A stretch of DNA of 64,000 bases from an uncultured Bacteroidota bacterium (GCA_903897855.1 CAIUDH010000076.1:33643-97642); one strand, 5' to 3'; positions 1 through 8,931 are shown, counted from the first letter of the stretch. Notes: generated from the letters alone by a model not told the origin. Numbers and translations are program-made.

Positions 1-935
1 AAGAACTCTTCTTCATGCATGTTTTTACCTTCGTCATCTTCCTCGTTTTGCCACATTGATGGAAATCTTTTTTCCATTTCCGTAGGCAACCACCCACTAA
101 AGATACTATTTCTGCAATAATGCGTTGCTGTTGGCAAAATACTCATATAGGTTTCTTCAATTTGTAAATTAAAGATGGTAGCGAGCTCAGGCTGAATCGT
201 TTTCCACTGATCGTAACGAAGGTTATCAATTAGAATAAAAAACACCGGGTCGGGCTCGTCGAGCAATGGAAACACCTTCTTTTTCATGAGATTATGACTC
301 ATTAATGGTGCGTCATCATCTGGCTTGAGAAAAAACTTCACGTAATTTTTTTCAATGAATTTGGCAAAATTATTATTGGCTTCAGTTTTCTGGCTTAATA
401 AAATTTCTTCCATACTTGAATCCTGGCTACTTTGCAGTTCCAGCTCCCAGAAGACCAGCTTTTTGTATACCTCTGACCACTCTTGAAATTTTAAATTATC
501 TTGAATTGTCATTCCAATTTGCCGGAATTCTTGAAGATAATTGCTTGTTGTTTTTTCACTAACCAATTGCTTGCTATCCAGAATTTTTTTGAGACTAAGT
601 AGAATTTGATTAGGATTTACTGGTTTAATGAGATAGTCATCAATTTTACTTCCTATAGCATCTTCCATTATACTTTCCTCCTCACTTTTAGTAATCATAA
701 TTACCTTCGTATCGGGGTTCGCAATTTTTATTTGTGTCAGTGTTTCCAGTCCGCTGATGCCGGGCATATTCTCATCGAGCAGAATAGCATCAAAACTTTT
801 TTTCTTACACTCTTCTAGCGCATCCTTCCCATTGGTTACTGTGGTTACCTCATAGCCCTTCCCTGTTAAAAAGAGAATATGTGGTTTTAGTAAATCAATT
901 TCATCATCAGCCCAAAGCAATTGAATTTTATTCAT
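1..935 (-). CDS. porX: PorX-like response regulator with PglZ/alkaline-phosphatase-superfamily domain (partial, 3' end outside window)
   Basis: Translating the minus strand from the ATG at 933-935 gives 311 residues that run off the left edge. Residues 1-120 are a receiver domain: acidic pair D10-D11, phospho-acceptor D54 in LLDENMPG, T82 and K104 in YLIKPVNP. From about residue 228 a PglZ-type domain follows, with the metal-site motif ILIDNLRYDQW (D237) and a Thr-containing motif PTATHYCRN (T269/T271), where this superfamily has its nucleophile. This order is that of PorX, the response regulator that works with the sensor PorY in control of type IX secretion in Bacteroidota. That the cell has T9SS is inferred; no T9SS structural gene is visible. 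The missing part is the C-terminal rest of the PglZ domain. Confidence 0.87.
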   Translation of the reverse strand, partial: MNKIQLLWADDEIDLLKPHILFLTGKGYEVTTVTNGKDALEECKKKSFDAILLDENMPGISGLETLTQIKIANPDTKVIMITKSEEESIMEDAIGSKIDDYLIKPVNPNQILLSLKKILDSKQLVSEKTTSNYLQEFRQIGMTIQDNLKFQEWSEVYKKLVFWELELQSSQDSSMEEILLSQKTEANNNFAKFIEKNYVKFFLKPDDDAPLMSHNLMKKKVFPLLDEPDPVFFILIDNLRYDQWKTIQPELATIFNLQIEETYMSILPTATHYCRNSIFSGWLPTEMEKRFPSMWQNEEDDEGKNMHEEEF

Positions 936-1029
936 GGTTAAAAAGAAATTAAATCCCTACCTATGAAGTAGAGAAAGTTGAAAAATTAAATTTAAATTGA
1001 GTACAGATGTTTCATTCGAGGAGCGTATG

Positions 1030-1037
1030 CAAAGGTA
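1030..1037 (-). promoter_or_regulatory. Candidate -7 box for porX
   Basis: The minus strand reads TACCTTTG, a match to the Bacteroidota -7 consensus TAnnTTTG, 95 bp before the porX start. I see no TTG at the expected -33 distance, so this is a half-supported promoter. Confidence 0.4.
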
Positions 1038-1104
1038 AGAAAGAATTAATTGAGAAAATATTTTTTGTATTCTACGTTTAAATGACTCTTTTTGTTACCG
1101 GTAA

Positions 1105-2604
1105 ATGAATTCAAAAGATAAAATAAAAATCACCACTGTATCTCTCTTGCAACTGCTGTTGCTCTTGGTTCTGCCATTGGCACCCTGTTTTAACGATTTA
1201 GGAAAACTCCCGATTCGTATTTGGGATGAGGCTCGTCAGGCACATAATGCCTTCGAAATGTATAGTAGCCAGAACTATTGGGTACCTACTTTCGATGGTT
1301 TACCCGATACCTTTGGCACCAAACCCGCTGTCCTTATCTGGTTTCAAGTTTGGAGTATGAAACTTTTTGGAATCAATGAATTTGCGGTGCGATTTCCTTC
1401 TGCTGTAAGCACATGGCTCCTTTCAACAGTCCTGATGTTTTTTGTTTGGAAATACTTCAAAAGCTATAGCATTGCTCTAATTACAGGCATCTTGCTGCTC
1501 ACAAGTCAAGCACTCATACGCACCCACGTATCGCGGACAGGTGATTTTGATGCGCCACTTGCTTTTTTCAGTGGATTGGCCTGCTTTAGTTTCTTTATTT
1601 TCCTAGATACTCAAAAAAGAATGTACTGGTACTTTACCTGCATCGGCATAGCGTTTGCGGTGTTGATGAAAGGCACGGCAGGAATCCTTTTTATCCCTTC
1701 CCTCATTATTTTTTCATTGTTTCAAAAGAAATTTTTTCTTCTGTTGAAGTCGGGGCATACTTATCTTGGAATTTTGTTGTTTCTGGGTCTTATACTGGGA
1801 TATTATTTTATGCGTAACTATTATCAACCTGGATATATCCAATTGGTGGTGCAATCGGAATGGCAATCCATGTATCTTAAACCAGCCCAAGGCCATAAAG
1901 AGGGATTTTGGTTTTACGGAATCAATTTTTATACTTTATGGTTTAAATCTTACTGGTATCTTTTACCATTGGGCATTTTAAGCTCGTTGTTCATACAGGA
2001 TGCTCTCATAAAAAAAATAGCGATCTTTGGATGCTGTTGTATTGGTGGTTTTTATTTAATCATTAGCCTGTCGGCCACTAAACTCTTTTGGTACGATGCT
2101 CCCATCTATGTTTTTGTTGTGCTCTTGTGTGCTATGTTTTTTTATCTAATAGAAGAGCAATTAATTAAGAAGCATGTGCTGACGTTTCAACGTAACGCCA
2201 TTCGCATTATGCTTGTTATTGGTTTTGCGGCATTCGGTTTTAGTAAAATTAGACCTGAAATAATAGATACAAAGGAGGATGTTAAAGAAAAATACTTTTA
2301 TACTATGGCTACCTATCTGCAGCAAGCCAACCAATCGAAAGTTGATTTGAATGGATATAAATTTCTAAGCGGGCAGTCGTACGCCCCCCACCATACTTTT
2401 TATTTGAAACAGATGAAAAATAGAGGTGAGCGAGTTTCGGCTATAGAATTTAAGGACCTCTTAATCAACGACTCTATCATGGTATTTGAAACCAATATAC
2501 ATGAGATGGTGCTTCAAAAATTTTATATTACACCATTGCGTCACGAAAACGATATTTTTGCCTACCGTTTAGATTCACTAAAATTTTATGATTCAGAAAA
2601 ATAA
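1105..2604 (+). CDS. ArnT-like GT-C glycosyltransferase (PMT_2 type), multi-spanning membrane protein
   Basis: A 499-residue protein with about ten or more hydrophobic segments spread from residue 10 to 375, then a soluble C-terminal tail of about 120 residues. Near the N-terminus is the acidic loop motif RIWDEARQAHNAFEM, typical of the ArnT/protein O-mannosyltransferase superfamily, where the Asp-Glu pair lies in the first periplasmic loop. It is followed by the family's TKPAVLIWFQ and NEFAVRFPSA signatures. Such enzymes move a sugar from a polyprenyl-phosphate donor to lipid A, protein or glycan outside the membrane; the acceptor here cannot be told. The stop lies inside the start of the next gene (17 bp overlap), so the two are probably co-transcribed and translationally coupled. 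Confidence 0.82.
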   Translation: MNSKDKIKITTVSLLQLLLLLVLPLAPCFNDLGKLPIRIWDEARQAHNAFEMYSSQNYWVPTFDGLPDTFGTKPAVLIWFQVWSMKLFGINEFAVRFPSAVSTWLLSTVLMFFVWKYFKSYSIALITGILLLTSQALIRTHVSRTGDFDAPLAFFSGLACFSFFIFLDTQKRMYWYFTCIGIAFAVLMKGTAGILFIPSLIIFSLFQKKFFLLLKSGHTYLGILLFLGLILGYYFMRNYYQPGYIQLVVQSEWQSMYLKPAQGHKEGFWFYGINFYTLWFKSYWYLLPLGILSSLFIQDALIKKIAIFGCCCIGGFYLIISLSATKLFWYDAPIYVFVVLLCAMFFYLIEEQLIKKHVLTFQRNAIRIMLVIGFAAFGFSKIRPEIIDTKEDVKEKYFYTMATYLQQANQSKVDLNGYKFLSGQSYAPHHTFYLKQMKNRGERVSAIEFKDLLINDSIMVFETNIHEMVLQKFYITPLRHENDIFAYRLDSLKFYDSEK

Positions 2605-3820
2605 AAATAAGATTATCAACGACCCTGTATATGGGTTTATTAAGATACCGTACGATTTAGTGTTCGAGCTTATGGAACACCCTTGGTTTCAGCGATTACG
2701 CCGTATCAAGCAATTAGGTCTTACACACCTTGTTTATCCGGGGGCCCTACACACTCGTTTCCATCATGCGCTTGGGGCCATGTGGCTTACCACCCAAGCG
2801 CTCGATAATCTAAAATTAAAAGGGGTGAAAATTTCTGATGCAGAAGCAGAAGCGACCTGTGTTGCAGTTTTGCTTCATGATATAGGTCATGGCCCATTTT
2901 CGCATGCCCTAGAAAACAGTATTGTTCAGAGCGTAAATCACGAAAAGATTTCATCGCTCATGATGCTTCACCTCAATCATGAATTTGGAGGACGACTAAA
3001 TCTTGCTTTGAAAATTTTTAACGATCAATACACCCATAGATTTTTGCATCAGTTGGTAAGTGGGCAGCTAGATATGGACCGATTGGACTATCTTAGAAGG
3101 GATTGTTTTTTCACTGGAGTGATTGAAGGAATGATTAGTAGTGATAGAATAATAAAGATGCTTGATGTTAGAAACGACCAATTGGTGGTGGAGGTTAAAG
3201 GAATCTATAGCATTGAAAATTTTATTGTCTCACGAAGGTTTATGTATTGGCAAGTTTATTTACATAAAACAGTACTGGCAGCTGAACACGTATTGATTGC
3301 CATCTTAAAGCGAGCGAAACAACTCGCCAAACAAGATGTTGAACTTTTTGCCACTCCTGCACTTCATCATTTTCTTTATACCCGAATCAGCTCAAAACAA
3401 TTTAGTGAAAACCCCCATCACATTGAACAATTTAGTTTATTGGATGACAACGATATTACTGCATCCATAAAAGTTTGGCAAAACCATTCCGATCTTGTTT
3501 TAAGTACCCTTTGTAAAAATATTTTGAATCGTAAACTACCTGAGGTAATGATTACCGATTTACCTACACCATCAAAAACTATTACAACAAAACAAAAAAA
3601 AGTTGCCGAGATTTTGAACATCTCATATGAAGATGCCGCCTATTTCGTGTTGGAGGGTAAAGTAGAGAACAACGCGTATAACACCGCTTTAAATGCCATT
3701 AAAATAATATATCAGGATGGCACCATCCGTGATATTGCAAGAGCAAGCGATCAACATAATATATTGGCGCTCACTAAAACGGTGAAAAAGTTCTATTTAA
3801 CTTGGTATGAGGTGTTTTAA
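2588..3820 (+). CDS. HD-domain phosphohydrolase (dGTPase-like superfamily)
   Basis: A 410-residue soluble protein. The HD metal site is visible: HTRFHH (H55, H59) followed by HDIGHGPFSH (H97-D98, H101), then YLRRDCFFTG near residue 160, the arrangement of the YdhJ/SAMHD1-like HD family. These enzymes hydrolyse nucleotides or phosphoesters; the substrate is not predictable. The ATG at 2588 starts inside the preceding glycosyltransferase gene. Family members in Bacteroidota are of about this length and start with a PV(Y)GFI motif as here. It ends 17 bp before the convergent acetyltransferase gene, and I see no clear terminator hairpin in that gap. Confidence 0.87.
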   Translation: MIQKNKNKIINDPVYGFIKIPYDLVFELMEHPWFQRLRRIKQLGLTHLVYPGALHTRFHHALGAMWLTTQALDNLKLKGVKISDAEAEATCVAVLLHDIGHGPFSHALENSIVQSVNHEKISSLMMLHLNHEFGGRLNLALKIFNDQYTHRFLHQLVSGQLDMDRLDYLRRDCFFTGVIEGMISSDRIIKMLDVRNDQLVVEVKGIYSIENFIVSRRFMYWQVYLHKTVLAAEHVLIAILKRAKQLAKQDVELFATPALHHFLYTRISSKQFSENPHHIEQFSLLDDNDITASIKVWQNHSDLVLSTLCKNILNRKLPEVMITDLPTPSKTITTKQKKVAEILNISYEDAAYFVLEGKVENNAYNTALNAIKIIYQDGTIRDIARASDQHNILALTKTVKKFYLTWYEVF

Positions 3821-3837
3821 AAATTTGCAGGAGGTGT

Positions 3838-4410
3838 TTAATACTTTACCCGAACGCTGCCATTTTCATAAATATAGATAACCCCCGATTCAGAACAGGT
3901 AGCTTGTCCTTGTGGATCAAATTCAAGTTTCTTACCGCACTCACTCATCCATCCAATTTGACGGGCAGGATTTCCTGCAACCAGGCCATAATCGGGTACC
4001 TCTTTAGTGACTACTGCACCGGCACCAATAAAGGCGAAGCGCCCGATATCATTGCCACAAACAATCGTTGCATTGGCGCCGATGGTCGCTCCTTTTTTGA
4101 TTCGTGTTTTAAGAAATTCACTCTTTCTATTTATGGCACTCCGTGGATTGATGACATTGGTGAATACCACAGACGGGCCTAAAAATACATCATCTTCGCA
4201 GATTACACCGGTATATATACTCACATTATTCTGTACCTTCACATTGTTTCCCAAAACCACCTCGGGACTCACCACGACGTTCTGTCCAAGAGTGCAGCCC
4301 AACCCGATTTTAGAATGCTCCATAATATGACAAAAATGCCAAATTTTGGTGCCATCCCCTATTTCACAAGGTTGGTCAACATAGGTCGATTCATGAATGT
4401 AAACGCTCAT
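3838..4410 (-). CDS. Left-handed beta-helix N-acetyltransferase, WbpD/WlbB-like
   Basis: About 190 residues from the ATG at 4408-4410 (MSVYIHES). Repeated hexapeptide turns run from residue 15 to 140 (GDGTKIW, GLGCTLGQNVVV, GNNVKVQNNVSI, KGATIGANATIV), followed by GAGAVVTKEVPDYGLVAGNPAR, the standard end of this fold. Length and order match WbpD/WlbB, which acetylate the 3-amino group of UDP-2-acetamido-3-amino-hexuronic acid in O-antigen synthesis. The reading frame stays open to an ATG at 4491, but that start would overlap the divergent glycosyltransferase start by 2 bp and add 27 unrelated residues, so the 4410 start is preferred. The partner aminotransferase and dehydrogenase genes are not nearby, so the exact substrate is inferred. 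Confidence 0.8.
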   Translation of the reverse strand: MSVYIHESTYVDQPCEIGDGTKIWHFCHIMEHSKIGLGCTLGQNVVVSPEVVLGNNVKVQNNVSIYTGVICEDDVFLGPSVVFTNVINPRSAINRKSEFLKTRIKKGATIGANATIVCGNDIGRFAFIGAGAVVTKEVPDYGLVAGNPARQIGWMSECGKKLEFDPQGQATCSESGVIYIYENGSVRVKY

Positions 4411-4489
4411 ATCGGAATAAATATGCCTACAAATTAAAGCTAATATTCTCATTCCAAACAAAAAAAAGAGTGTTAAATTCGCAACCCTC

Positions 4490-5515
4490 ATGAATAGTAA
4501 AGTAGCGGTAATAATTTTAAACTGGAATGGCTATGCCCTTTTGCAGCAGTTCTTACCTTCGGTGGTAAAACATAGCGGCGATGCCATGGTTTATGTTGTT
4601 GATAACGCCTCTACGGACCACTCGGTTCAATTGGTACACGAACAATTTCCAACCGTTAGAATAATTCAGAATATACGGAATGGCGGATATGCTGGAGGTT
4701 ATAATGATGCTTTAAAACACATTGAAGCTGATTATTTTGTACTCCTTAACAGTGATGTTGAAGTAACAAAAAACTGGATTCCCCCAATACAAAAATTGAT
4801 GGATTCGGACCCTCGTGTTGCAGCCTGTCAACCCAAGCTATTAAACTATTACGACCGAGAAAAATTCGAGTATGCTGGGGCCTCTGGCGGGCATATCGAC
4901 CGTTATGGGTACCCTTTTTGCAGGGGACGTGTATTTGACGCCTGTGAAACTGACAAAGGGCAATATGATGACATCCGTAGTTGCTTCTGGGCCACTGGCG
5001 CTTGTCTATTTGTGAGAGCGAATACTTTTCATCAAGTTGGGCAACTAGATGAAGACTTTTTCGCGCACATGGAAGAGATCGATTTATGTTGGAGAATGCA
5101 GCAGTTCGGCTATAAAATAATGGTTTGTCCACAGTCGGTGGTATATCATGTAGGGGGTGGTACCCTTTCGCAACAGAACTCAAAAAAAACATACTTAAAT
5201 TTCAGAAATGGTTTGGGGTTATTATTGAAAAATTTACCGATACAAATGTTATGGTATAAAATACCACTGCGTATATTTTTAGATCAGATAGCCGCTTGTA
5301 AATTTCTATTTGATGGCAAGACCGACGATTTTAAGGCTATTGGAAGTGCCCATCGCGACTTTATAAAAAACTTTAACAAGTGGCGTAAAAAAAGATATCA
5401 TCACCAACGTAAAAACTTACTGCCAGAAGTATATGACGGTAGCATTGTATGGCGCTATTTTGTCCTGAAAAACCGTAAGTTCTCGAACCTAGATAAAAAC
5501 AAGTTTACACATTAA
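4490..5515 (+). CDS. Family 2 glycosyltransferase (rhamnosyltransferase-like)
   Basis: A 341-residue GT-A protein without membrane segments. The nucleotide-sugar site is visible as VVDNASTD (residues 36-43) and LLNSDVEV (N87-S88-D89), with the conserved GGYAGGYNDA between them and an acceptor-side motif EEIDLCWR near residue 205. This is the WcaA/RfbN-like branch that adds sugars to cell-surface glycans from nucleotide donors in the cytoplasm. Upstream at 4474-4481 is TAAATTCG, a near match to the -7 consensus. The next gene, truA, starts 13 bp after the stop, so they likely share a transcript although their functions differ. Confidence 0.85.
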   Translation: MNSKVAVIILNWNGYALLQQFLPSVVKHSGDAMVYVVDNASTDHSVQLVHEQFPTVRIIQNIRNGGYAGGYNDALKHIEADYFVLLNSDVEVTKNWIPPIQKLMDSDPRVAACQPKLLNYYDREKFEYAGASGGHIDRYGYPFCRGRVFDACETDKGQYDDIRSCFWATGACLFVRANTFHQVGQLDEDFFAHMEEIDLCWRMQQFGYKIMVCPQSVVYHVGGGTLSQQNSKKTYLNFRNGLGLLLKNLPIQMLWYKIPLRIFLDQIAACKFLFDGKTDDFKAIGSAHRDFIKNFNKWRKKRYHHQRKNLLPEVYDGSIVWRYFVLKNRKFSNLDKNKFTH

Positions 5516-5528
5516 GGACAAAATAGCC

Positions 5529-6275
5529 ATGCGCTACCTACTAAAACTCTCCTACGATGGTACCCGATATCATGGATGGCAAATTCAGCCGAACTCCATG
5601 ACAGTGCAAGGCACTTTGAATGAAGTACTGACCAACATACTTGAGGTTCCAACAGAGACCATAGGCTGTGGTAGAACGGATACCGGGGTTCATGCTCTTG
5701 TATTTTACGCACAATTCGACTACATCAAAGAACTTGAAGAGAAGTTTATTATGAGGGTCAACTTTCTACTACCTGACGATATTCGAATTCATAGCATGCA
5801 GAAAGTGAGGTCTGATTTTAATGCCCGTTTTGATGCCCAAAGCAGAAGCTACGAATATGTTACAAATTATACGTTGAACCCATTTATAGCAAAGTATGCG
5901 CTTTTGTTGCACAAAAAGCCGAATTTTGCAGCGATGAACCAAGCGGCGCTGCAACTTCTTAAATATAAATCCTTCGCCAGTTTTAGCAAAACTGGAGCCA
6001 CTAACAAAACCGACTTTTGCAACATCACGGAGGCCGAGTGGAGAGAGCACGAGCAAGGCATTTGGAAATTCCATATCACCTCTGATCGTTTCTTAAGAGG
6101 TATGGTGAGAGCCATTGTAGGCACCTTGTTAAATATAGGGTTCGAAAAAATTACCGAGCTCGACTTTATTAAGATCATTGAAGGAAACAACCGTATTTTG
6201 GCTGGAGAATCCGTGGCAGCGCATGGTTTGTTTCTCACGAATGTTCAATATGCCACCCAGAAACTTAATATTTAA
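5529..6275 (+). CDS. truA: tRNA pseudouridine(38-40) synthase TruA
   Basis: A 248-residue protein matching TruA throughout: N-terminal YLLKLSYDGTRYHGWQIQPN, then GCGRTDTGVHA with the catalytic Asp at D51, RSYEYVTNY in the middle and FLRGMVRAIVGTLL near residue 195. The enzyme isomerises uridines at positions 38-40 of the tRNA anticodon arm. Length is normal for the family. It lies 13 bp after the glycosyltransferase and 8 bp before the following small gene, consistent with an operon. Confidence 0.95.
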   Translation: MRYLLKLSYDGTRYHGWQIQPNSMTVQGTLNEVLTNILEVPTETIGCGRTDTGVHALVFYAQFDYIKELEEKFIMRVNFLLPDDIRIHSMQKVRSDFNARFDAQSRSYEYVTNYTLNPFIAKYALLLHKKPNFAAMNQAALQLLKYKSFASFSKTGATNKTDFCNITEAEWREHEQGIWKFHITSDRFLRGMVRAIVGTLLNIGFEKITELDFIKIIEGNNRILAGESVAAHGLFLTNVQYATQKLNI

Positions 6276-6283
6276 CACACGAT

Positions 6284-6529
6284 ATGCAATTCCCGACCTG
6301 GTTTAGGAAATCGAAAGGAGGCTATTTTTTTAGTCCTATACATTGGGCTGGATGGTTATGCTATCTCATCAGTTTTGCCGATGTGGCTGCCGCTTTTTAC
6401 AAGTTAAGTAACGGCACCATGAATAGTTCTGAGCAGTTAAAGGCTGTTTTCCCAGTGGTGATTCTAAATTTTGCAGTATTAACGGTAGTTATTTTTTTAA
6501 CAAGTGAAAAGCCAAAAGAGAAAAACTAA
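6284..6529 (+). CDS. Small membrane protein of unknown function
   Basis: 81 residues with two predicted membrane segments (about 20-38, centred on HWAGWLCYLISFADVAAAF, and 53-70, FPVVILNFAVLTVVIFL) and a charged C-terminal tail EKPKEKN. I do not recognise a family. It follows truA by 8 bp and precedes the promoter of the DUF1573 gene, so it is probably the last gene of the transcript that starts at 4490. Codon use looks like that of its neighbours, and the arrangement of a basic N-terminus and two helices supports a real coding gene. Confidence 0.62.
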   Translation: MQFPTWFRKSKGGYFFSPIHWAGWLCYLISFADVAAAFYKLSNGTMNSSEQLKAVFPVVILNFAVLTVVIFLTSEKPKEKN

Positions 6530-6558
6530 TTTGTAAATTCGCCCCTCACTTAATTTTG
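6530..6558 (+). promoter_or_regulatory. Bacteroidota-type promoter for the DUF1573-yajC-coaE group
   Basis: TTTG at 6530-6533 is followed after 17 bp by TAATTTTG at 6551-6558, fitting TTTG-N17-TAnnTTTG. The ATG of the DUF1573 gene begins 8 bp after the -7 box, so the transcript would have almost no leader. This is one of only two promoters in the window where I see both boxes at a good distance. Confidence 0.65.
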
Positions 6559-6565
6559 TTCTAGC

Positions 6566-7027
6566 ATGAAATATTTACTCAGCCTGATTGGTGTCATTGG
6601 AATCTTATTATTTTCCCAGTGCGATTACATTTTTAAAGCAAAAAAAATGAATACGGGCACGATGAACAATAATGCTACCCCCAATGGCGAGAATACGGAT
6701 GCGATGCCAGTGATGGTTTTTGAAGAAGATGACCATGATTTTGGCACAATCCAACAAGGCGAGAAAATCAATTTCTCCTTTAAATTCACGAATAAAGGTG
6801 GATCCGACCTCATCATCAACAACTGTGCTGCTTCGTGCGGTTGTACGGTACCGAACTGGCCACGACAACCTATAAGTCCGAATGAATGGGCCTATATTGA
6901 TGTACAGTTCGACAGTGAAGGCAAACAAAACGAAATCACCAAGGAGGTCACTATTTCGACAAATTGCAATCCAGCAGTAAAAAAAATAAAATTTCATGGA
7001 TTTGTGAAAGGCCCTGCAGGCCAATAA
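6566..7027 (+). CDS. DUF1573 lipoprotein
   Basis: 153 residues. The N-terminus is a lipoprotein signal (MKYLLSLIGVIGILLFSQC, lipobox FSQC, Cys19). The rest is a DUF1573 beta-sandwich domain with the family signature HDFGTIQQGEK near residue 57 and NCAASCGCTVP near residue 90. The domain is an Ig-like module common in secreted Bacteroidota proteins; its molecular role is not known. The gene stands just before yajC and coaE, an order I have seen in this phylum, and has its own promoter. No frameshift or missing part is seen. Confidence 0.87.
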   Translation: MKYLLSLIGVIGILLFSQCDYIFKAKKMNTGTMNNNATPNGENTDAMPVMVFEEDDHDFGTIQQGEKINFSFKFTNKGGSDLIINNCAASCGCTVPNWPRQPISPNEWAYIDVQFDSEGKQNEITKEVTISTNCNPAVKKIKFHGFVKGPAGQ

Positions 7028-7066
7028 TTTATTTTTTAATTTTTTAATTTTAATTATTTCTATTCT

Positions 7067-7387
7067 ATGCTTCTAATTATTTTACAATCGTCCGCGCAAC
7101 CTTCAGGAATTGCAGCCTACATGCAACCATTATTACTTATCGGAATTGTAGTAGTGATGTACTTTTTTATGATACGCCCACAAAGCAAAAAACAGAAGGA
7201 GCAACGTAAATTCCAGGAAGACATCCAAAAAGGGGACAGAATCGTTACCATCAGTGGTATACACGGTAAAATTGCAGACATGGACGAAAAAACCATCACC
7301 ATCGAGATGGAAAACGGAAAAATGAAATTAGAGCGTGCTGCTATTTCATCAGAAAACACCATCGCGACCTATCCTAAAAACAAGTAA
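7067..7387 (+). CDS. yajC: Preprotein translocase accessory subunit YajC
   Basis: 106 residues: one N-terminal membrane helix (LLLIGIVVVMYFFMI), then the YajC hallmark RPQSKKQKEQRKFQEDIQKG and GDRIVTISGIHGKI. YajC associates with SecDF at the inner membrane and supports protein export. It follows the DUF1573 gene by 39 bp of AT-rich spacer and precedes coaE by 39 bp holding a hairpin. Start and length agree with the family. Confidence 0.93.
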   Translation: MLLIILQSSAQPSGIAAYMQPLLLIGIVVVMYFFMIRPQSKKQKEQRKFQEDIQKGDRIVTISGIHGKIADMDEKTITIEMENGKMKLERAAISSENTIATYPKNK

Positions 7388-7394
7388 ATAAATT

Positions 7395-7417
7395 GCCCCT
7401 CGTTTTTTACGAGGGGC
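7395..7417. terminator. Hairpin between yajC and coaE
   Basis: Perfect 8-bp stem GCCCCTCG/CGAGGGGC around a 7-nt T-rich loop. There is no U-tract after the stem, so it may be a weak terminator, an mRNA-stability hairpin or a processing site that separates yajC from coaE output. Confidence 0.45.
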
Positions 7418-7426
7418 TGCATTTAT

Positions 7427-8035
7427 ATGTTACGCATTGGCATCACAGGAGGTATTGGCAGCGGCAAAAGTGTAGTGTGTGAATACTTTAAAAGACTACA
7501 GGTGCCAGTTTACAACGCAGACGACCGGTCAAATGTTATTATTGATAATGATCCTGAGATTAGAGAACAGCTGATCGCTTATTTTGGACCACAAGCCTAT
7601 CTTCCTACAGGCTTAAACAGAGCGTTTATTCGTGAAATTGTTTTCAATAATTCGCAAGCTCTTTCCAAATTGAATTCGATAACCCATCCCGTTATATTTA
7701 AAAACTTTGATGACTGGTGCCACTCCAAGAAGAAACAAAAACATGAATTTATAATTAAAGAAGCTGCCTTGGTTTTTGAAAGTGATAGTTATAAATTTTT
7801 AGATTTTATTGTTTGTGTGGTAGCCCCAGTAAAAACCAGAATTGCTCGAGTAATGCATCGTGACCATAAATCCATTGAAGAAATTGAAAAAATTCTTAAG
7901 AAACAACTTCCGGATGCAGAAAAAATAAAACGTTCTGACTATGTAATTCACAATCCCAATGACGAATTGTTACTCCCCAAAATTATTGAATTACACAAAT
8001 TCATTTCTAAAAAACTAAGTACCTATGGACAATAA
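7427..8035 (+). CDS. coaE: Dephospho-CoA kinase CoaE
   Basis: 202 residues. The P-loop GGIGSGKS sits at residues 8-15, followed by VYNADDRS and further on SITHPVIF, with the lid region KKQLPDAEKIKRSDYVIHN near the C-terminus, all typical of CoaE. It phosphorylates the ribose 3'-OH of dephospho-CoA, the last step of coenzyme A synthesis. panB, an early step of the same pathway, lies at 16967 but in a different transcript. The last 11 bases overlap the following M23 gene. Confidence 0.94.
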   Translation: MLRIGITGGIGSGKSVVCEYFKRLQVPVYNADDRSNVIIDNDPEIREQLIAYFGPQAYLPTGLNRAFIREIVFNNSQALSKLNSITHPVIFKNFDDWCHSKKKQKHEFIIKEAALVFESDSYKFLDFIVCVVAPVKTRIARVMHRDHKSIEEIEKILKKQLPDAEKIKRSDYVIHNPNDELLLPKIIELHKFISKKLSTYGQ

Positions 8036-8903
8036 GAAATCCTTTTGGAAAAGATTGTTTCGCGATGTGCGATCACGTTATCGCATTGTCATCATGAACG
8101 ATACCACATTCGAAGAGAAAGCCTCATTTTCCTTAACACGATTGAATGTATTTATCGCATTAAGTTCACTCATTGTTCTTCTTGTTTTCTCAGGAGTGTC
8201 GCTTATCGTATTTACGCCCGTGAAAGAATATCTCCCTGGCTGTAATGATGTTACTGTTAAAAATAAATTGCAAACCCAAATTCTTCGAATCGATTCTTTA
8301 GAGAATGAGATTAGGATGCGAGATGATTTACTAAATTCTATCCGCCGAGTGTTCAAAGACAGTATTGATGAAACAAAGCCTCAACAGCCTGAACAAACCT
8401 TGCCAAGTGGAGAAAACAATACGATTCCGGCCTCATCAAATGAGCTGGCCTTGAGGGATCTTGTTGAGAAAGGCGACAAGTATACCTTGTCTCAAAATGC
8501 CTCTCCAGATATTTTCGAACAGGCGTATTCGGCAGGATACCTTTATTTACCTCCTGTTAAAGGAACCATCACTCAGAAATTCGAATTAAGGGAAGGACAT
8601 TATGCAATAGACATTGTTACCAAACCGAATGAAACTGTTCGTGCGACACTTGATGGCACTGTAATTTTCGCCACCTGGAACCCGGCCACCGGGAATGTAA
8701 TTGTGTTACAGCATAACAATAATACAGTTTCTATTTATAAACACAATGCGGTGATATTTAAGAAAGAAGGCGATTTTGTAAAAGCCGGAGACGCCATCGC
8801 TATCGTAGGAAATTCGGGAGAACTAACTACAGGACCGCATCTGCATTTTGAAATATGGGAAGATGGTTTAGCTTTAAATCCTGAAAATTTGATGGGATTC
8901 TAA
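8025..8903 (+). CDS. Membrane-anchored M23 family metallopeptidase
   Basis: 292 residues. A short cytoplasmic N-terminus is followed by one membrane helix (about 42-65), a linker with coiled-coil character around residues 80-115, and a C-terminal LytM/M23 domain. The zinc-site motifs are kept: H192-YAI-D196 and H272-L-H274 in GPHLHFEIW, so it is probably an active peptidoglycan endopeptidase. Such proteins act in the periplasm on peptide cross-links. The start overlaps the end of coaE by 11 bp, so the two are translated from one message. Confidence 0.87.
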   Translation: MDNKKSFWKRLFRDVRSRYRIVIMNDTTFEEKASFSLTRLNVFIALSSLIVLLVFSGVSLIVFTPVKEYLPGCNDVTVKNKLQTQILRIDSLENEIRMRDDLLNSIRRVFKDSIDETKPQQPEQTLPSGENNTIPASSNELALRDLVEKGDKYTLSQNASPDIFEQAYSAGYLYLPPVKGTITQKFELREGHYAIDIVTKPNETVRATLDGTVIFATWNPATGNVIVLQHNNNTVSIYKHNAVIFKKEGDFVKAGDAIAIVGNSGELTTGPHLHFEIWEDGLALNPENLMGF

Positions 8904-8910
8904 GGTTTCA

Positions 8911-8931
8911 AAATTAGTTTATGCCTAATTT
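8911..8931. terminator. AT-rich hairpin between convergent genes
   Basis: AAATTAG and CTAATTT form a 7-bp stem with a 7-nt loop at the junction of the M23 gene and the convergent glycosyltransferase, overlapping the latter's last codons. The stem has a single G-C pair, so terminator function is uncertain. Confidence 0.3.

Noticed and set aside
4411..4491. Upstream extension of the acetyltransferase to ATG 4491
   Set aside because: Adds 27 residues unrelated to the family and overlaps the divergent glycosyltransferase start codon.
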